From Megascapheus bottae (Eukaryota > Chordata > Mammalia > Rodentia > Geomyidae), in assembly GCA_024803745.1 (NCBI GenBank), contig JANJXV010000151.1:1922001-1986000 (forward strand): a DNA stretch of 64,000 nt, given 5' to 3'. The number at the start of each line of letters is the position of its first letter. Positions within the stretch are counted from its first letter, which is position 1. Positions 24,865 to 39,900 of this stretch are shown piece by piece. The notes under the pieces are model-generated. The model did not search any database, was not told the DNA's origin, and worked only from the letters and a program-made list of their open reading frames with translations. A program made the translations under genes and the position numbers.

Positions 24865-27149
24865 TTTGACCTCACACACCTCCATTCTGACTTCACACAG
24901 CTCCATTCTGTGACTTCACAAAACTCCATTCTATAATTCCACACACCTCCATACTATGTCTTCACACACCTCCATCTATGGCTTCACACACCTCCATTCT
25001 GAGTTCACACACTTCCATTCTGTGACTTCACACACCTCCATTCTTACTTCACACACCTTCATTGTATGACTTCACACACCTCAATTCTATGACTTCAGAC
25101 ACCTCCATTCTATAACTTCACACACCTCCATTCTGTGACGTCACACACCTCCATTCTATGACTTCAAACACCTTCATTCTTTCTTCACAAACATCCATTC
25201 TGTGACTTCACACACCTCCCTTCTGTGACTTCACACCTGCATTCTGACTTCACACACCTCTATTCTGTGAATTCACACACCTCAATTCTGTGACTTCACA
25301 CACCTCCATTCTGAATTCACACACCTGCATTCTGACTTAACACACCTCAATTCTGTTACTTCACACACCTCCATTGTATGATTTCACACACCTCCTTTCT
25401 ATGACTTCACAGACCTCCATTCTCTGACTTCACACACCTCCTTTCTGAGTTCACACACATCCATTCTGTGACTTCACACACCTCCACTGTGACTTCATAC
25501 ACCTCCATTCTATGAGTTCACACACCCCCATTCTGACTTCACACACTTCCATTCTATGACTTCACACAGCTCCATTCTGACTTCACACACCTCCATTCTA
25601 TGACTTCGCACACCTCTATTTTGACTTCACACAACTGCATTCTGTGACTTCACACACCTCCATTCTGTGACTTCACACACCTCCATTCTATGACATCACA
25701 CACCTCCATTCTGTGACTTCACACTCCTCCATTCTATGACTTCACACACCTCCATTCTATGACTTCAGAAACCTACAATGTGACTTCACACACCTCCATT
25801 CTATTAGTTCACACACCTGCATTGTGACTTCACCCACCTCCATTCTCTGACTTCACACACCTCCTTTCTGACTTCACACACCTCCATTCTGACTTCACAC
25901 ACCTCAATTCTGTGACTTCACACACCTCCATTCTATGATTTCACACACCTCCATTCTATGACTTCACAGACCTCGATTCTATGACTTCACACACCTCCTT
26001 TCTGAATTCACACACATCCATTCTGTGACTTCACACACCTCCATTGTGACTTCATACACCTCCATTCTATGAGTTCACACACCTCCATTCTGACTTCACA
26101 CACTTCCATTCTATGACTTCACACACCTCCATTTTGACTTCACACACCTCCATTCTATGACTTCACACACCTTCATTCTTACTTTACAAACATCCATTCT
26201 ATGACTTCACACACCTCCATTGTATGACTTCAAAAACCTCCATTCTGTGAGTTCACACACCTCCATTCTATGACTTCACACACCTCCATTTTGTGACTTC
26301 ACCCACCTCCATTGTGAGTTCACATACCTCCATTCTGTGATTCACACACCTTCATTCTGTGACTTCACACACCTCCATTCTCTGACTTCACACACCTCCA
26401 TTCTGTGACTTCACGCACCTCCATTGTATGACTTCAAACACCTCCATTCTGTGACTTCAAACACCTCCATTTTGAGTACACAAACCTCCATTCTGTGACT
26501 TCACACACCTCTATTCTATGAATTCACACACCTCCATTCTATGACTTCACACACTTCCATTCTATGACTTCACACACCTCCATTCTGTGACTTCAAACAC
26601 CTCCATTTTGAGTACACAAACCTCCATTCTGTGACTTCACACACCTCCATTCTATGAATTCACACACCTCCATTCTATGACTTCACACACCTCCATTCTA
26701 TGACTTCACACACCTCAATTCTATGAATTCACACACCTCCATTCTGTGACTTCACACACCTCCATTCTATGACTTCACACACCTACATTTTGTGACTTCA
26801 TCCATCTCCATTGTGAGTTCACATACCTCCATTCTGTGATTCACACACCTTCATTCTGTGACTTCACACACCTCCATTCTATGACTTCACACACCTCCAT
26901 TCTGTGACTTCATGCACCTCCATTCTATGACTTCACACACCTCCATTCTGTGACTTCACACACCTTGATTCTATGATTTCACATACCTCCATTCTGACTT
27001 CACACACCTCCATTCTATGACTTCACACACCTCCATTCTGACTTCACACAGCTACATTGTGTGACTTCAAAAAACTCCATTCTATGATTTCACACCTCCA
27101 TACTATGACTTCACACACCTCCATTCTATGACTTCACACACATCCATTC
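24865..27149. repeat. 2,285-bp higher-order repeat E, copy 2
   Basis: A full 2,285-bp unit. Against copy 3, I found only four single-base differences by eye: 24935/27220, 25045/27330, 25725/28010 and 25778/28063. It therefore looks like one of the youngest duplications in the window, or a recently converted copy. Confidence 0.92.
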
Positions 27150-29434
27150 TTTGACCTCACACACCTCCATTCTGACTTCACACAGCTCCATTCTGTGACT
27201 TCACAAAACTCCATTCTATGATTCCACACACCTCCATACTATGTCTTCACACACCTCCATCTATGGCTTCACACACCTCCATTCTGAGTTCACACACTTC
27301 CATTCTGTGACTTCACACACCTCCATTCTGACTTCACACACCTTCATTGTATGACTTCACACACCTCAATTCTATGACTTCAGACACCTCCATTCTATAA
27401 CTTCACACACCTCCATTCTGTGACGTCACACACCTCCATTCTATGACTTCAAACACCTTCATTCTTTCTTCACAAACATCCATTCTGTGACTTCACACAC
27501 CTCCCTTCTGTGACTTCACACCTGCATTCTGACTTCACACACCTCTATTCTGTGAATTCACACACCTCAATTCTGTGACTTCACACACCTCCATTCTGAA
27601 TTCACACACCTGCATTCTGACTTAACACACCTCAATTCTGTTACTTCACACACCTCCATTGTATGATTTCACACACCTCCTTTCTATGACTTCACAGACC
27701 TCCATTCTCTGACTTCACACACCTCCTTTCTGAGTTCACACACATCCATTCTGTGACTTCACACACCTCCACTGTGACTTCATACACCTCCATTCTATGA
27801 GTTCACACACCCCCATTCTGACTTCACACACTTCCATTCTATGACTTCACACAGCTCCATTCTGACTTCACACACCTCCATTCTATGACTTCGCACACCT
27901 CTATTTTGACTTCACACAACTGCATTCTGTGACTTCACACACCTCCATTCTGTGACTTCACACACCTCCATTCTATGACATCACACACCTCCATTCTGTG
28001 ACTTCACACACCTCCATTCTATGACTTCACACACCTCCATTCTATGACTTCAGAAACCTACATTGTGACTTCACACACCTCCATTCTATTAGTTCACACA
28101 CCTGCATTGTGACTTCACCCACCTCCATTCTCTGACTTCACACACCTCCTTTCTGACTTCACACACCTCCATTCTGACTTCACACACCTCAATTCTGTGA
28201 CTTCACACACCTCCATTCTATGATTTCACACACCTCCATTCTATGACTTCACAGACCTCGATTCTATGACTTCACACACCTCCTTTCTGAATTCACACAC
28301 ATCCATTCTGTGACTTCACACACCTCCATTGTGACTTCATACACCTCCATTCTATGAGTTCACACACCTCCATTCTGACTTCACACACTTCCATTCTATG
28401 ACTTCACACACCTCCATTTTGACTTCACACACCTCCATTCTATGACTTCACACACCTTCATTCTTACTTTACAAACATCCATTCTATGACTTCACACACC
28501 TCCATTGTATGACTTCAAAAACCTCCATTCTGTGAGTTCACACACCTCCATTCTATGACTTCACACACCTCCATTTTGTGACTTCACCCACCTCCATTGT
28601 GAGTTCACATACCTCCATTCTGTGATTCACACACCTTCATTCTGTGACTTCACACACCTCCATTCTCTGACTTCACACACCTCCATTCTGTGACTTCACG
28701 CACCTCCATTGTATGACTTCAAACACCTCCATTCTGTGACTTCAAACACCTCCATTTTGAGTACACAAACCTCCATTCTGTGACTTCACACACCTCTATT
28801 CTATGAATTCACACACCTCCATTCTATGACTTCACACACTTCCATTCTATGACTTCACACACCTCCATTCTGTGACTTCAAACACCTCCATTTTGAGTAC
28901 ACAAACCTCCATTCTGTGACTTCACACACCTCCATTCTATGAATTCACACACCTCCATTCTATGACTTCACACACCTCCATTCTATGACTTCACACACCT
29001 CAATTCTATGAATTCACACACCTCCATTCTGTGACTTCACACACCTCCATTCTATGACTTCACACACCTACATTTTGTGACTTCATCCATCTCCATTGTG
29101 AGTTCACATACCTCCATTCTGTGATTCACACACCTTCATTCTGTGACTTCACACACCTCCATTCTATGACTTCACACACCTCCATTCTGTGACTTCATGC
29201 ACCTCCATTCTATGACTTCACACACCTCCATTCTGTGACTTCACACACCTTGATTCTATGATTTCACATACCTCCATTCTGACTTCACACACCTCCATTC
29301 TATGACTTCACACACCTCCATTCTGACTTCACACAGCTACATTGTGTGACTTCAAAAAACTCCATTCTATGATTTCACACCTCCATACTATGACTTCACA
29401 CACCTCCATTCTATGACTTCACACACCTCCATTC
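27150..29434. repeat. 2,285-bp higher-order repeat E, copy 3
   Basis: A full unit, collinear with copy 2; TTCAAAAAAC lies at 24,781, 27,066 and 29,351, spaced 2,285. At about 29,435 the array switches to the ATGCCTTTACAC variants of domain D. Confidence 0.92.
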
Positions 29435-29860
29435 TATGACTTCACACACCTCCATTCTATGCCTTTACACACCTCCATTCTGTGACTTCACACACCTCCA
29501 TTCTATGACATCACACACCTCCATTCTGTGACTTCACACACCTCCATTCTGTGACTTCACACACCTCCATTCTATGCCTTTACACACCTCCATTCTGTGA
29601 CTTCACACACCTCCATTCTATGACATCACACACCTCCATTCTGTGACTTCACACACCTCCATTCTATGACTTCACACACCTCCATTCTATGACTTCAGAA
29701 ACCTATATTGTGACTTCACACACCTCCATTCTATGAGTTCAGACACCTGCATTGTGACTTCACCCACCTCCATTCTCTCATTTCACACACCTCCATTCTG
29801 ACTTCACACACCTCCATTCTGACTTCACACACCTCCATTCTGTGACTTCACACACCTCCA
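29435..29860. repeat. Domain D-type satellite resuming after HOR E
   Basis: The variants ATGCCTTTACAC, TGACATCACAC and CAGAAACCTATATTG appear in the same order as near 19,380-19,490 and 21,010-21,140. Domain D thus appears interrupted by the three HOR E units. The TTTGACCTCACAC marker at 30,746 corresponds to 22,601 at a distance of 8,145 bp. Confidence 0.7.
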
Positions 29861-31140
29861 TTGTATGATTTCACACACCTCCATTCTATGACTTCACAGA
29901 CCTCCATTCTCTGACTTCACACAACTCCTTTCTGAGTTTACACACATCCATTCTATGACTTCACACACCTCCATTGTGACTTCATACACCTCCATTCTAT
30001 GAGTTCACACACCCCCATTCTTACTTCACACACTTCCATTCTGTGACTTCACACAGCTCCATTCTGACTTCACACACCTCCATTCTATGACTTCGCACAC
30101 CTCTATTTTGACTTCACACACCTCCATTCTGTGACTTCACACACCTCCATTCTATGACTTCACACACCTCCATTCTATGATTTCAGAAACCTACATTGTG
30201 ACTTCACACACCTCCATTCTATGATTTCACACACCTCCGTTCTGTGACTTCACACACCTCCACTCTGTGACTTTACACACCTCCATTCTATGACTTCACA
30301 CACCTCCATTCTGTGATTTCACACACAATCAATTCTATGAGTTCACAAACCTCCATTCTTTGATTTCACACACCTCCATTCTATGACTTCACACACCTCC
30401 ATTGTGACTTCATACTACTCCATTCTTTGAATTCACACACCTCCTTTCTGTGACTTCACACACCTCCATACTATGACTTCCACACACCTTCAATCTATGA
30501 CTTCACAACCTCCATTCTATGACTTCACAGACTTCCAATCTATGACTTCACAAACCTCCATTCTATGACTTCACACACCTGCAATCTGACTTCACACACC
30601 TCCATTCTCTGACTTCACACACCTCCATTCTATGACTTCACACACCTCCATTCTGTAACTTCACACGCTTCCAATGTTTGACGTCACAAACCTCCATTCC
30701 ATGACTTCATACACCTCCATTCTATGACTTCACACACATCCATTCTTTGACCTCACACACCTCCATTTTGACTTCACACACCTCCATTCTGTGACTTCAC
30801 ACACCTCCATTCTGTGACTTCACACACCTGCATTTTTGACTTCACACACCACAATTTTGACTTCACACAGTCCATTCTTTGACTTCACACACCTCCATTT
30901 TGACTTCACACACCTCCATTTTGTGACTTCACACACCTCCATTCTATGACTTCACACACCTCCATTCTATGACTTCACACACCTACATTGTGACTTCACA
31001 CACCTACGTTCTATCAGTTCACAAACCTGCATTGTGACTTCACACACCTCCATTCTTTGACTTCACACACCTCCATTCTGAATTCACACACCTCCATTCT
31101 GACTTAACACACCTCAATTCTGTGACTTTACACACCTCCA
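29861..31140. repeat. 1,280-bp higher-order repeat F, copy 1
   Basis: TTGTATGATTTC at 29,861 recurs at 31,141. CCAATGTTTGACG at 30,671 recurs at 31,951, and TTCTATGACTTCACACAC at 30,720 recurs at 32,000, all spaced 1,280 bp. An extra 23-bp monomer near 30,800 is absent from copy 2. Confidence 0.85.
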
Positions 31141-32398
31141 TTGTATGATTTCACACACCTCCTTTCTATGACTTCACAGACCTCCATTCTCTGACTTCAC
31201 ACACCTCCTTTCTGAGTTCACACACACCCATTCTGTGACTTCACACACCTCCATTGTGACTTCATACACCTCCATTCTATGAGTTCACACACCCCCATTC
31301 TGACTTCACACACTTCCATTCTGTGACTTCACACAGCTCCATTCTGACTTCACACACCTCCATTCTATGACTTCGCACACCTCTATTTTGACTTCACACA
31401 CCTCCATTCTGTGACTTCACACACCTCCATTCTATGACTTCACACACCTCCATTCTATGACTTCAGAAACCTACATTGTGACTTCACACACCTCCATTCT
31501 ATGATTTCACACACCTCCATTCTGTGACTTCACACACCTCCACTCTGTGACTTTACACACCTCCATTCTATGACTTCACACACCTCCATTCTGTGATTTC
31601 ACACACAATCCATTCTATGAGTTCACAAACCTCCATTCTTTGATTTCACACACCTCCATTCTATGACTTCACACACGTCCATTGTGACTTCATACTACTC
31701 CATTCTGTGAATTCACACACCTCCTTTCTGTGACTTCACACACCTCCATACTATGACTTCCACACACCTTCAATCTATGACTTCACAACCTCCATTCTAT
31801 GACTTCACAGACTTCCAATCTATGACTTCACAAACCTCCATTCTATGACTTCACACACCTGCAATCTGACTTCACACACCTCCATTCTCTGACTTCACAC
31901 ACCTCCATTCTATGACTTCACACACCTCCATTCTGTAACTTCACACGCTTCCAATGTTTGACGTCACAAACCTCCATTCCATGACTTCATACACCTCCAT
32001 TCTATGACTTCACACACATCCATTCTTTGACCACACACACCTCCATTTTGACTTCACACACCTCCATTCTGTGACTTCACACACCTGCATTTGTGACTTC
32101 ACACACCACAATTTTGACTTCACACAGTCCATTCTTTGACTTCACACACCTCCATTTTGACTTCACAAACCTCCATTTTGTGACTTCACACACCTCCATT
32201 CTATGACTTCACACACCTCCATTCTATGACTTCACACACCTACATTGTGACTTCACACACCTACGTTCTATCAGTTCACAAACCTGCATTGTGACTTCAC
32301 ACACCTCCATTCTTTGACTTCACACACCTCCATTCTGAATTCACACACCTCCATTCTGACTTAACACACCTCAATTCTGTGACTTCACACACCTCCAT
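31141..32398. repeat. 1,280-bp higher-order repeat F, copy 2 (1,258 bp)
   Basis: Collinear with copy 1. It reads CATTTGTGAC where copy 1 reads CATTTTTGAC near 30,830. It lacks one monomer, so the next TTGTATGATTTC is at 32,399. Confidence 0.83.
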
Positions 32399-34850
32399 TG
32401 TATGATTTCACACACCTCCTTTCTATGACTTCACAGACCTCCATTCTCTGACTTCACACACCTACTTTCTGAGTTCACACACATCCATTCTGTGACTTCA
32501 CACACCTCCATTGTGACTTCATACACCTCCATTCTATGAGTTCACACACCCCCATTCTGACTTCACACACTTCCATTCTATGACTTCACACAGCTCCATT
32601 CTGACTTCACACACCTCCATTGTATGACTTCGCACACCTCTATTTTGACTTCACACAACTGCATTCTGTGACTTCACACACCTCCATTCTATGACTTCAC
32701 ACACCTCCATTCTATGACTTCACACACCTCCATTCTATGCCTTTACACACCTCCATTCTGTGACTTCACACACCTCCATTCTATGACATCACACACCTCC
32801 ATTCTGTGACTTCACACACCTCCATTCTATGACTTCACACACCTCCATTCTATGACTTCAGAAACCTACATTGTGACTTCACACACCTCCATTCTATTAG
32901 TTCACACACCTGCATTGTGACTTCACCCACCTCCATTCTCTGACTTCACACACCTCCATTCTGACTTCACACACCTCCATTCTGACTTCACACACCTCAA
33001 TTCTGTGACTTCACACACCTCCATTCTATGATTTCACACACCTCCATTCTATGACTTCACAGACCTCCATTCTATGACTTCACACACCTCCTTTCTGAGT
33101 TCGCACACATCCATTCTGTGACTTCACACACCTCCATTGTGACTTCATACGCCTCCATTCTATGAGTTCACACACCTCCATTCTGACTTCACACACTTCC
33201 ATTCTATGACTTCACACATCTCCATTCTTACTTCACACACCTCCATTCTATGACTTCGCACACCTCTATTCTGACTTCACACAACTGCATTCTGTGACTT
33301 CACACACCTCCATTCTATGATTTCACACACCTCCATTCTGTGACTTCAGACACCTCCACTCTGTGACTTTACACACCTCCATTCTGTGACATCTCACACC
33401 TCCATTCTGTGATTTCACACAGCTGCATTCTATGACTTCACACACCTCCATTCTTTGACTTCACACACCTCCATTCTATGACTTCACACACCTACATTGT
33501 GACTTCACACATCGCCGTTCTGTGACTGCACACACCTCCCTTCTGTGACTTGACACACCTCCATTTTATGACTTCACACACCTCCATTCTATGACTTCAC
33601 ACACCTCCATTCTGTAATTTCACACGCTTACAATGTTGGACGTCACAAACCTCCATTCCATGACTTCATACACCTCCATTCTATGACTTCACACACATCC
33701 ATTCTTTGACCTCAGACACCTCCATTTTGACTTCACACACCTCCATTCTGTGACTTCACACACCTGCATTTGTGACTTCACACACCACAATTTTGACTTC
33801 ACACACGTCCATTCTTTGACTTCACACACCTCCATTTTGACTTCACAAACCTCCATTTTGTGACTTCACACACCTCCATTCTATGAGTTCACACACCTCC
33901 ATTCTGACTTCACACACTTCCATTCTATGACTTCACACAGCTCCATTCTGACTTCACACACCTCCATTCTATGACTTCGCACACCTCTATTCTGACTTCA
34001 CACAACTGCATTCTGTGACTTCACACACCTCCATTCTATGATTTCACACACCTCCATTCTGTGACTTCACACACCTCCACTCTGTGACTTTACACACCTC
34101 CATTCTGTGACTTCACACACCTCCATTCTGTGATTTCACACACAATCCATTCTATGAGTTCACAAACCACCAATCTTTGATTTCACACACCTCCATTCTA
34201 TGACTTCACACACGTCCATTGTGACTTCATACTACTCCATTCTGTGAATTCACACACCTCCTTTCTGTGACATCACACACCTCCATACTATGACTTCCAC
34301 ACACCTTCAATCTATGACTTCACAACCTCCATTCTATGACTTCACAGACTTCCAATCTATGACTTCACAAACCTCCATTCTATGACTTCACACACCTGCA
34401 ATCTGACTTCACACACCTCCATTCTCTGACTTCACACACCTCCATTCTATGACTTCACACACCTCCATTCTGTAACTTCACACGCTTCCAATGTTTGACG
34501 TCACAAACCTCCATTCCATGACTTCATACACCTCCATTCTATGACTTCACACACATCCATTCTTTGACCTCACACACGTCCATTTTGACTTCACACACCT
34601 CCATTCTGTGACTTCACACACCTGCATTTGTGACTTCACACACCACAATTTTGACTTCACACACGTCCATTCTTTGACTTCACACACCTCCATTTTGACT
34701 TCACACACCTCCATTTTGTGCCTTCACACACCTCCATTCTATGACTTCACACACCTCCATTCTATGACTTCACACACCTACATTGTGACTTCACACACCT
34801 ACGTTCTATCAGTTCACACACCTGCATTGTGACTTCACACACCTCCCTTC
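32399..34850. repeat. Domain F, recombined copies 3 and 4
   Basis: Copy 3 begins like HOR F, but near 32,740 it takes in the ATGCCTTTACAC segment of domain D. The CAATGTT marker therefore falls at 33,631, 1,679 bp after the previous one. The next marker is at 34,489, only 858 bp later. These are mosaics of the same parts rather than clean units. A TTGGACG variant (33,635) first appears here and is common further on. Confidence 0.7.
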
Positions 34851-36013
34851 TATGACTTCACACACCTCCATTCTGAATTCACACACCTCCATTCTGACTT
34901 AACACACCTCAATTCTGTGACTTCACACACCTCCATTCTATGATTTCCCACACCTCCATTCTTTGACTTCACACTCCTCCATTCTATGACTTCACATACC
35001 TCCTTTCTGAGTTGACACACCTCCATTCTGTGACTTCACATACCTCCAATCTGACTTCACACACCTCCATTCTATGACTTCACACACCTCCATTGTGTGA
35101 CTTCAAAACCCACCATTCTATGACTTCACACATCTCCATTGTGACTTCACACACCTCCATTCTCTGAGTTCACATAGCTCCATTCTGACTTCACACACCT
35201 CCATTCTATGTCTTCGCACACCTCTATTCTGACTTCACACCCCTCCATTCTGTGATTTCACATACCTCCACTCTTTGACTTCACACACCTCCATTCTATG
35301 ATTTCACACACCTCCATTCTATGATTTCACACAGCTCCATTCTATGACTTCACACAACTCCTTTCTGAGTTCACACACCTCCATTCATTGACTTCACACA
35401 CCTCCAATCTGACTTCACACACCTCCATTCTATTACTCCACCCACCTCCATTCTGTGATTTCAAAAACCACAATTCTATGACTTCACATACCTCCATTGT
35501 GACTTCACATACCTCCATTCTAAGAGTTCACACACCTCCAATCTGACTTCACACACCTCCATTCTTTGAATTCCCACAGCTTTATTCTGACTTAACACAC
35601 CTCCATTCTATGACTTCGCATACCTCTATTCTGACTTCATACACCTCCATTCTCTGACTTCACACACCTCCATTCTATGACTTCAAACACCACCATTCTG
35701 TGACTTCACACACCTCAACTCTGTCACTTTACACACCTCCATTCTGTGACTTCTCACACCTCCATTCTGTGATTTCACACACCTCCATTCTATGACTTCA
35801 CACACATCCATTCTTTGACTTCACACACCTCCATTCTATGACTTCACACACCTCCATTGTGACTTCACACATCGCCGTTCTGTGACTTCACACACCTCCT
35901 TTCTGTGACTTGACACACCTCCCTTCTGTGACTTGACACACCACCATTTTATGACTTCACACACCTCCATTCTATGACTTCACACACCTCCATTCTGTAA
36001 TTTCACACGCTTC
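34851..36013. repeat. Domain G, first unit (1,525-bp spacing)
   Basis: CAATGTT at 34,489 and 36,014 and TACGTTCTATC at 34,800 and 36,325 are both spaced 1,525 bp. The monomers here are more diverged (TTCCCACACC, CTAAGAGTTC, CATCGCCGTTC, CTTGACACACC) than in the flanking homogenised arrays. There is no gene. Confidence 0.7.
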
Positions 36014-36931
36014 CAATGTTGGACGTCACAAACCTCCATTCCATGACTTCATACACCTCCATTCTATGACTTCACACACATCCATTCTTTGACCTCACTC
36101 ACCTCCATTTTGACTTCACACACCTCCATTCTGTGACTTCACACACCTGCATTTGTGACTTCACACACCACAATTGTGACTTCACACACGTCCATTCTTT
36201 GACTTCACACACCTCCATTTTGAATTCACACACCTCCATTTTGTGACTTCACACACCTCCATTCTATGACTTCACACACCTCCATTCTATGACTTCACAC
36301 ACCTACATTGTGACTTCACACACCTACGTTCTATCAGTTCACACACCTGCATTGTGACTTCACACACCTCCATTCTATGACTTCACACACCTCCATTCTG
36401 AATGCACACACCTCCATTCTGACTTCACACACCTCAATTCTGTGACTTCACACCTCCATTCTATGATTTCCCACACCTCAATTCTTTGACTTCACACACC
36501 TCCATTGTGACTTCACATACCTCCATTCTAAGAGTTCACACACCTCCAATCTGACTTCACACACATCCATTCTATGAATTCCCAAAGCTTCATTCTGACT
36601 TAACACACCTCCATTCTATGACTTCAAACACCACCATTCTGTGACTTCACACACCTCAACTCTGTCACTTTACACACCTCAATTCTGTGACTTCTCACAC
36701 CTCCATTCTGTGATTTCACACACCTCCATTCTATGACTTCACACACCTCTATTCTTTGACTTCACACACCTCCATTCTATGACTTCACACACCTCCATTG
36801 TGACTTCACACATCGCCGTTCTGTGACTTCACACACCTCCCTTCTGTGACTTGACACACCTCCATTTTATGACTTCACACACCTCCATTCTATGACTTCA
36901 CACACCTGCATTCTGTAATTTCACACGCTTC
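36014..36931. repeat. Domain G, 918-bp unit
   Basis: The same two markers recur after 918 bp (36,014/36,932 and 36,325/37,243). The unit is therefore the 1,525-bp unit with a 607-bp block absent; both markers agree exactly. Confidence 0.75.
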
Positions 36932-39900
36932 CAATGTTGGACGTCACAAGCCTCCATTCCATGACTTCATACACCTCCATTCTATGACTTCACACACATC
37001 CATTCTTTGACCTCACACACCTCCATTTTGACTACACACACCTCCATTCCGTGACTTCACACACCTGCATTTGTGACTTCACACACCACAATTGTGACTT
37101 CACACACGTCCATTCTTTGACTTCACACACATCCATTTTGACTTCACACACCTCCATTTTGTGACTTCACACACCTCCATTCTATGACTTCACACACCTC
37201 CATTCTATGACTTCACACACCTACATTGTGACTTCACACACCTACGTTCTATCAGTTCACACACCTGCATTGTGACTTCACACACCTCCATTCTATGACT
37301 TCACACACCTCCATTCTGAATTCACACACCTCCATTCTGACTTCACACACCTCAATTCTGTGACTTCACACACCTACATTCTATGATTTCCCACACCTCC
37401 ATTCTTTGACTTCACACACCTCCATTGTATGACTTCACATACCTCCTTTCTGAGTTCACACACCTCCATTCATTGACCTCACACACCTCCAATCTGACTT
37501 CACACACCTCCATTCTATGACTCCACACACCTCCATTTGTGATTTCAAAAACCACAATTCTATGACTCCACACACCTCCATTTGTGATTTCAAAAATCAC
37601 AATTCTATGACTTCACACACCTCCATTGTGACTTCACATACCTCCATTCTAAGAGTTCACACACCTCCAATCTGACTTCACACACCTCCATTCTATGAAT
37701 TCCCACAGCTCCATTATGACTTAACACATCTTCATTTTACGACTTCGCATACCTCTATTCTGACTTCATACACTTCCATTCTGTGAGTTCACACACCTCC
37801 ATTCTATGACTTCAAACACCTCCATTCTGTGACTTCACACACCTCAACTCTGTCACTTTACACACCTCCATTCTGTGACTTCTCACACCGCCATTCTGTG
37901 ATTTCACACACCTCCATTCTATGACTTCACACACCTCCATTCTTTGCCTTCACACACCTCCATTCTGTGACTTCACACACCTCGATTGTGACTTCACACA
38001 TCTCCGTTCTGTGACTTCACACACCTCCCTTCTGTGACTTGACACACCTCCATTCTATGACTTCACACACATCCATTCTATGACTTCACACACCTCCACT
38101 CTGTAATTCCACACACTTCCATTGTTTGACTTCACAAACCTCCATTCTTTGACTTCACACACCTCCATTCTATGACCTCTCACACTTCCATTGTGACTTC
38201 ACACATCTCCGTTCTGTGACTTCACACACCTCCCTTCTGTGACTTGACACACCTCCATTCTATGACTTCACACACCTCCATTCTTTGACTTCACACACCT
38301 CCATTTTGACATCACACACCTCCATTCTGTGACTTCACACACCTCCATTTGTGACTTCACACACCACAATTTTGACTTCACACACCTCCATTCTTTGACT
38401 TCACACACCTCAATTTTGACTTCACACACTTCCATTCTTTGAATTCACACACCTCCATTCTGTGACTTCATACACCTCCATTGTTTCACTACACACAACT
38501 CCATTCTTTGACTTCACACACCTCCATTCCATGACATCACACACCTCCATTCTGTGACTTCACATACCTCCATTCTGTGACTTCACACACCTCCATTCTG
38601 AGTTAACACACCTCCATTTGTGACTTCACACACCTCCATTCTGACTTCACACACCTCCATTCTATGACTTCACACACTTCCATTCTATGACGTCACACAC
38701 CTCCATTCTGTGACTTCACACACCTCCACGCTGAGTTCACACACCTCCGTTCTGTGTCTTCACACACCTCCATTCTGTGACTTCACACACCTCGTTATAT
38801 GACTTCACACACCTCCATTCTGTGACCTCACACACCTCAAATCTGAGTTCATACCCCTCCATAGTGTGACTTCACACACCTCCATTCTGTGACTTCACAC
38901 ACCCCATTCTATGACTTCACACACCTCCATTCTATGACTTCACACACCTCCATTCTATGCCTTTACACACCTCCATTCTGTGACTTCACACACCTCCATT
39001 CTATAACATCACACACCTCCATTCTGTGACTTCACACACCTCCATTCTATGACTTCACACACCTCATTCTATGACTTCACACACCTCCCTTCTGTGACTT
39101 GACACACCTCCATTCTATAACATCACTCACCTCCATCCTGACTTCACACACCTCCATTCTGACTTCACACACCTTAATTCTGTGACTTCACACACCTCCA
39201 TTCTATGATTTCACACACTTCCATTCTATGACTTCACAAACCTCCCTACTGTGACTTGACACACCTCCATTTTATGACTTCACACACCTCCATTCTATGA
39301 TTTCACACACCTCCATTCTGTAATTTCACACGCTTCCAATGTTTGACGTCACAAACCTCCATTCTTTGACTTCACACACCTCCATTCTATGACTTCACAC
39401 ACCTCCATTCTATTACTTCACACACCTATATTGTTACTTCAAACACCTACGTTCTATCAGTTCACACACCTGCATTGTGACTTCACACACCTCCATTCTA
39501 TGACTTCACACACCTCCATTCTGAATTCACACACCTCCATTCTGACTTCACACACCTCAATTCTGTGACTTCACACACCTCCATTCTATGATTTCCCACA
39601 CCTCCATTCTTTGACTTCACACACCTCCATTCTATGACTTCACATACCTCCTTTCTGAGTTCACACACCTCCATTCATTGGCTTCACACACCTCCAATCT
39701 GACTTCACACACCTCCATTCTATGTCTCCACACACCTCCATTCTCTGATTTCAAAAACCACAATTCTATGACTTCACATACCTCCATTGTGACTTCACAT
39801 ACCTCCATTCTAAGAGTTCACACACCTCCAATCTGACTTAACACACCTCCATTGTATGAATTCCCACAGCTCCATTCTGACTTAACACACCTCCATTCCA

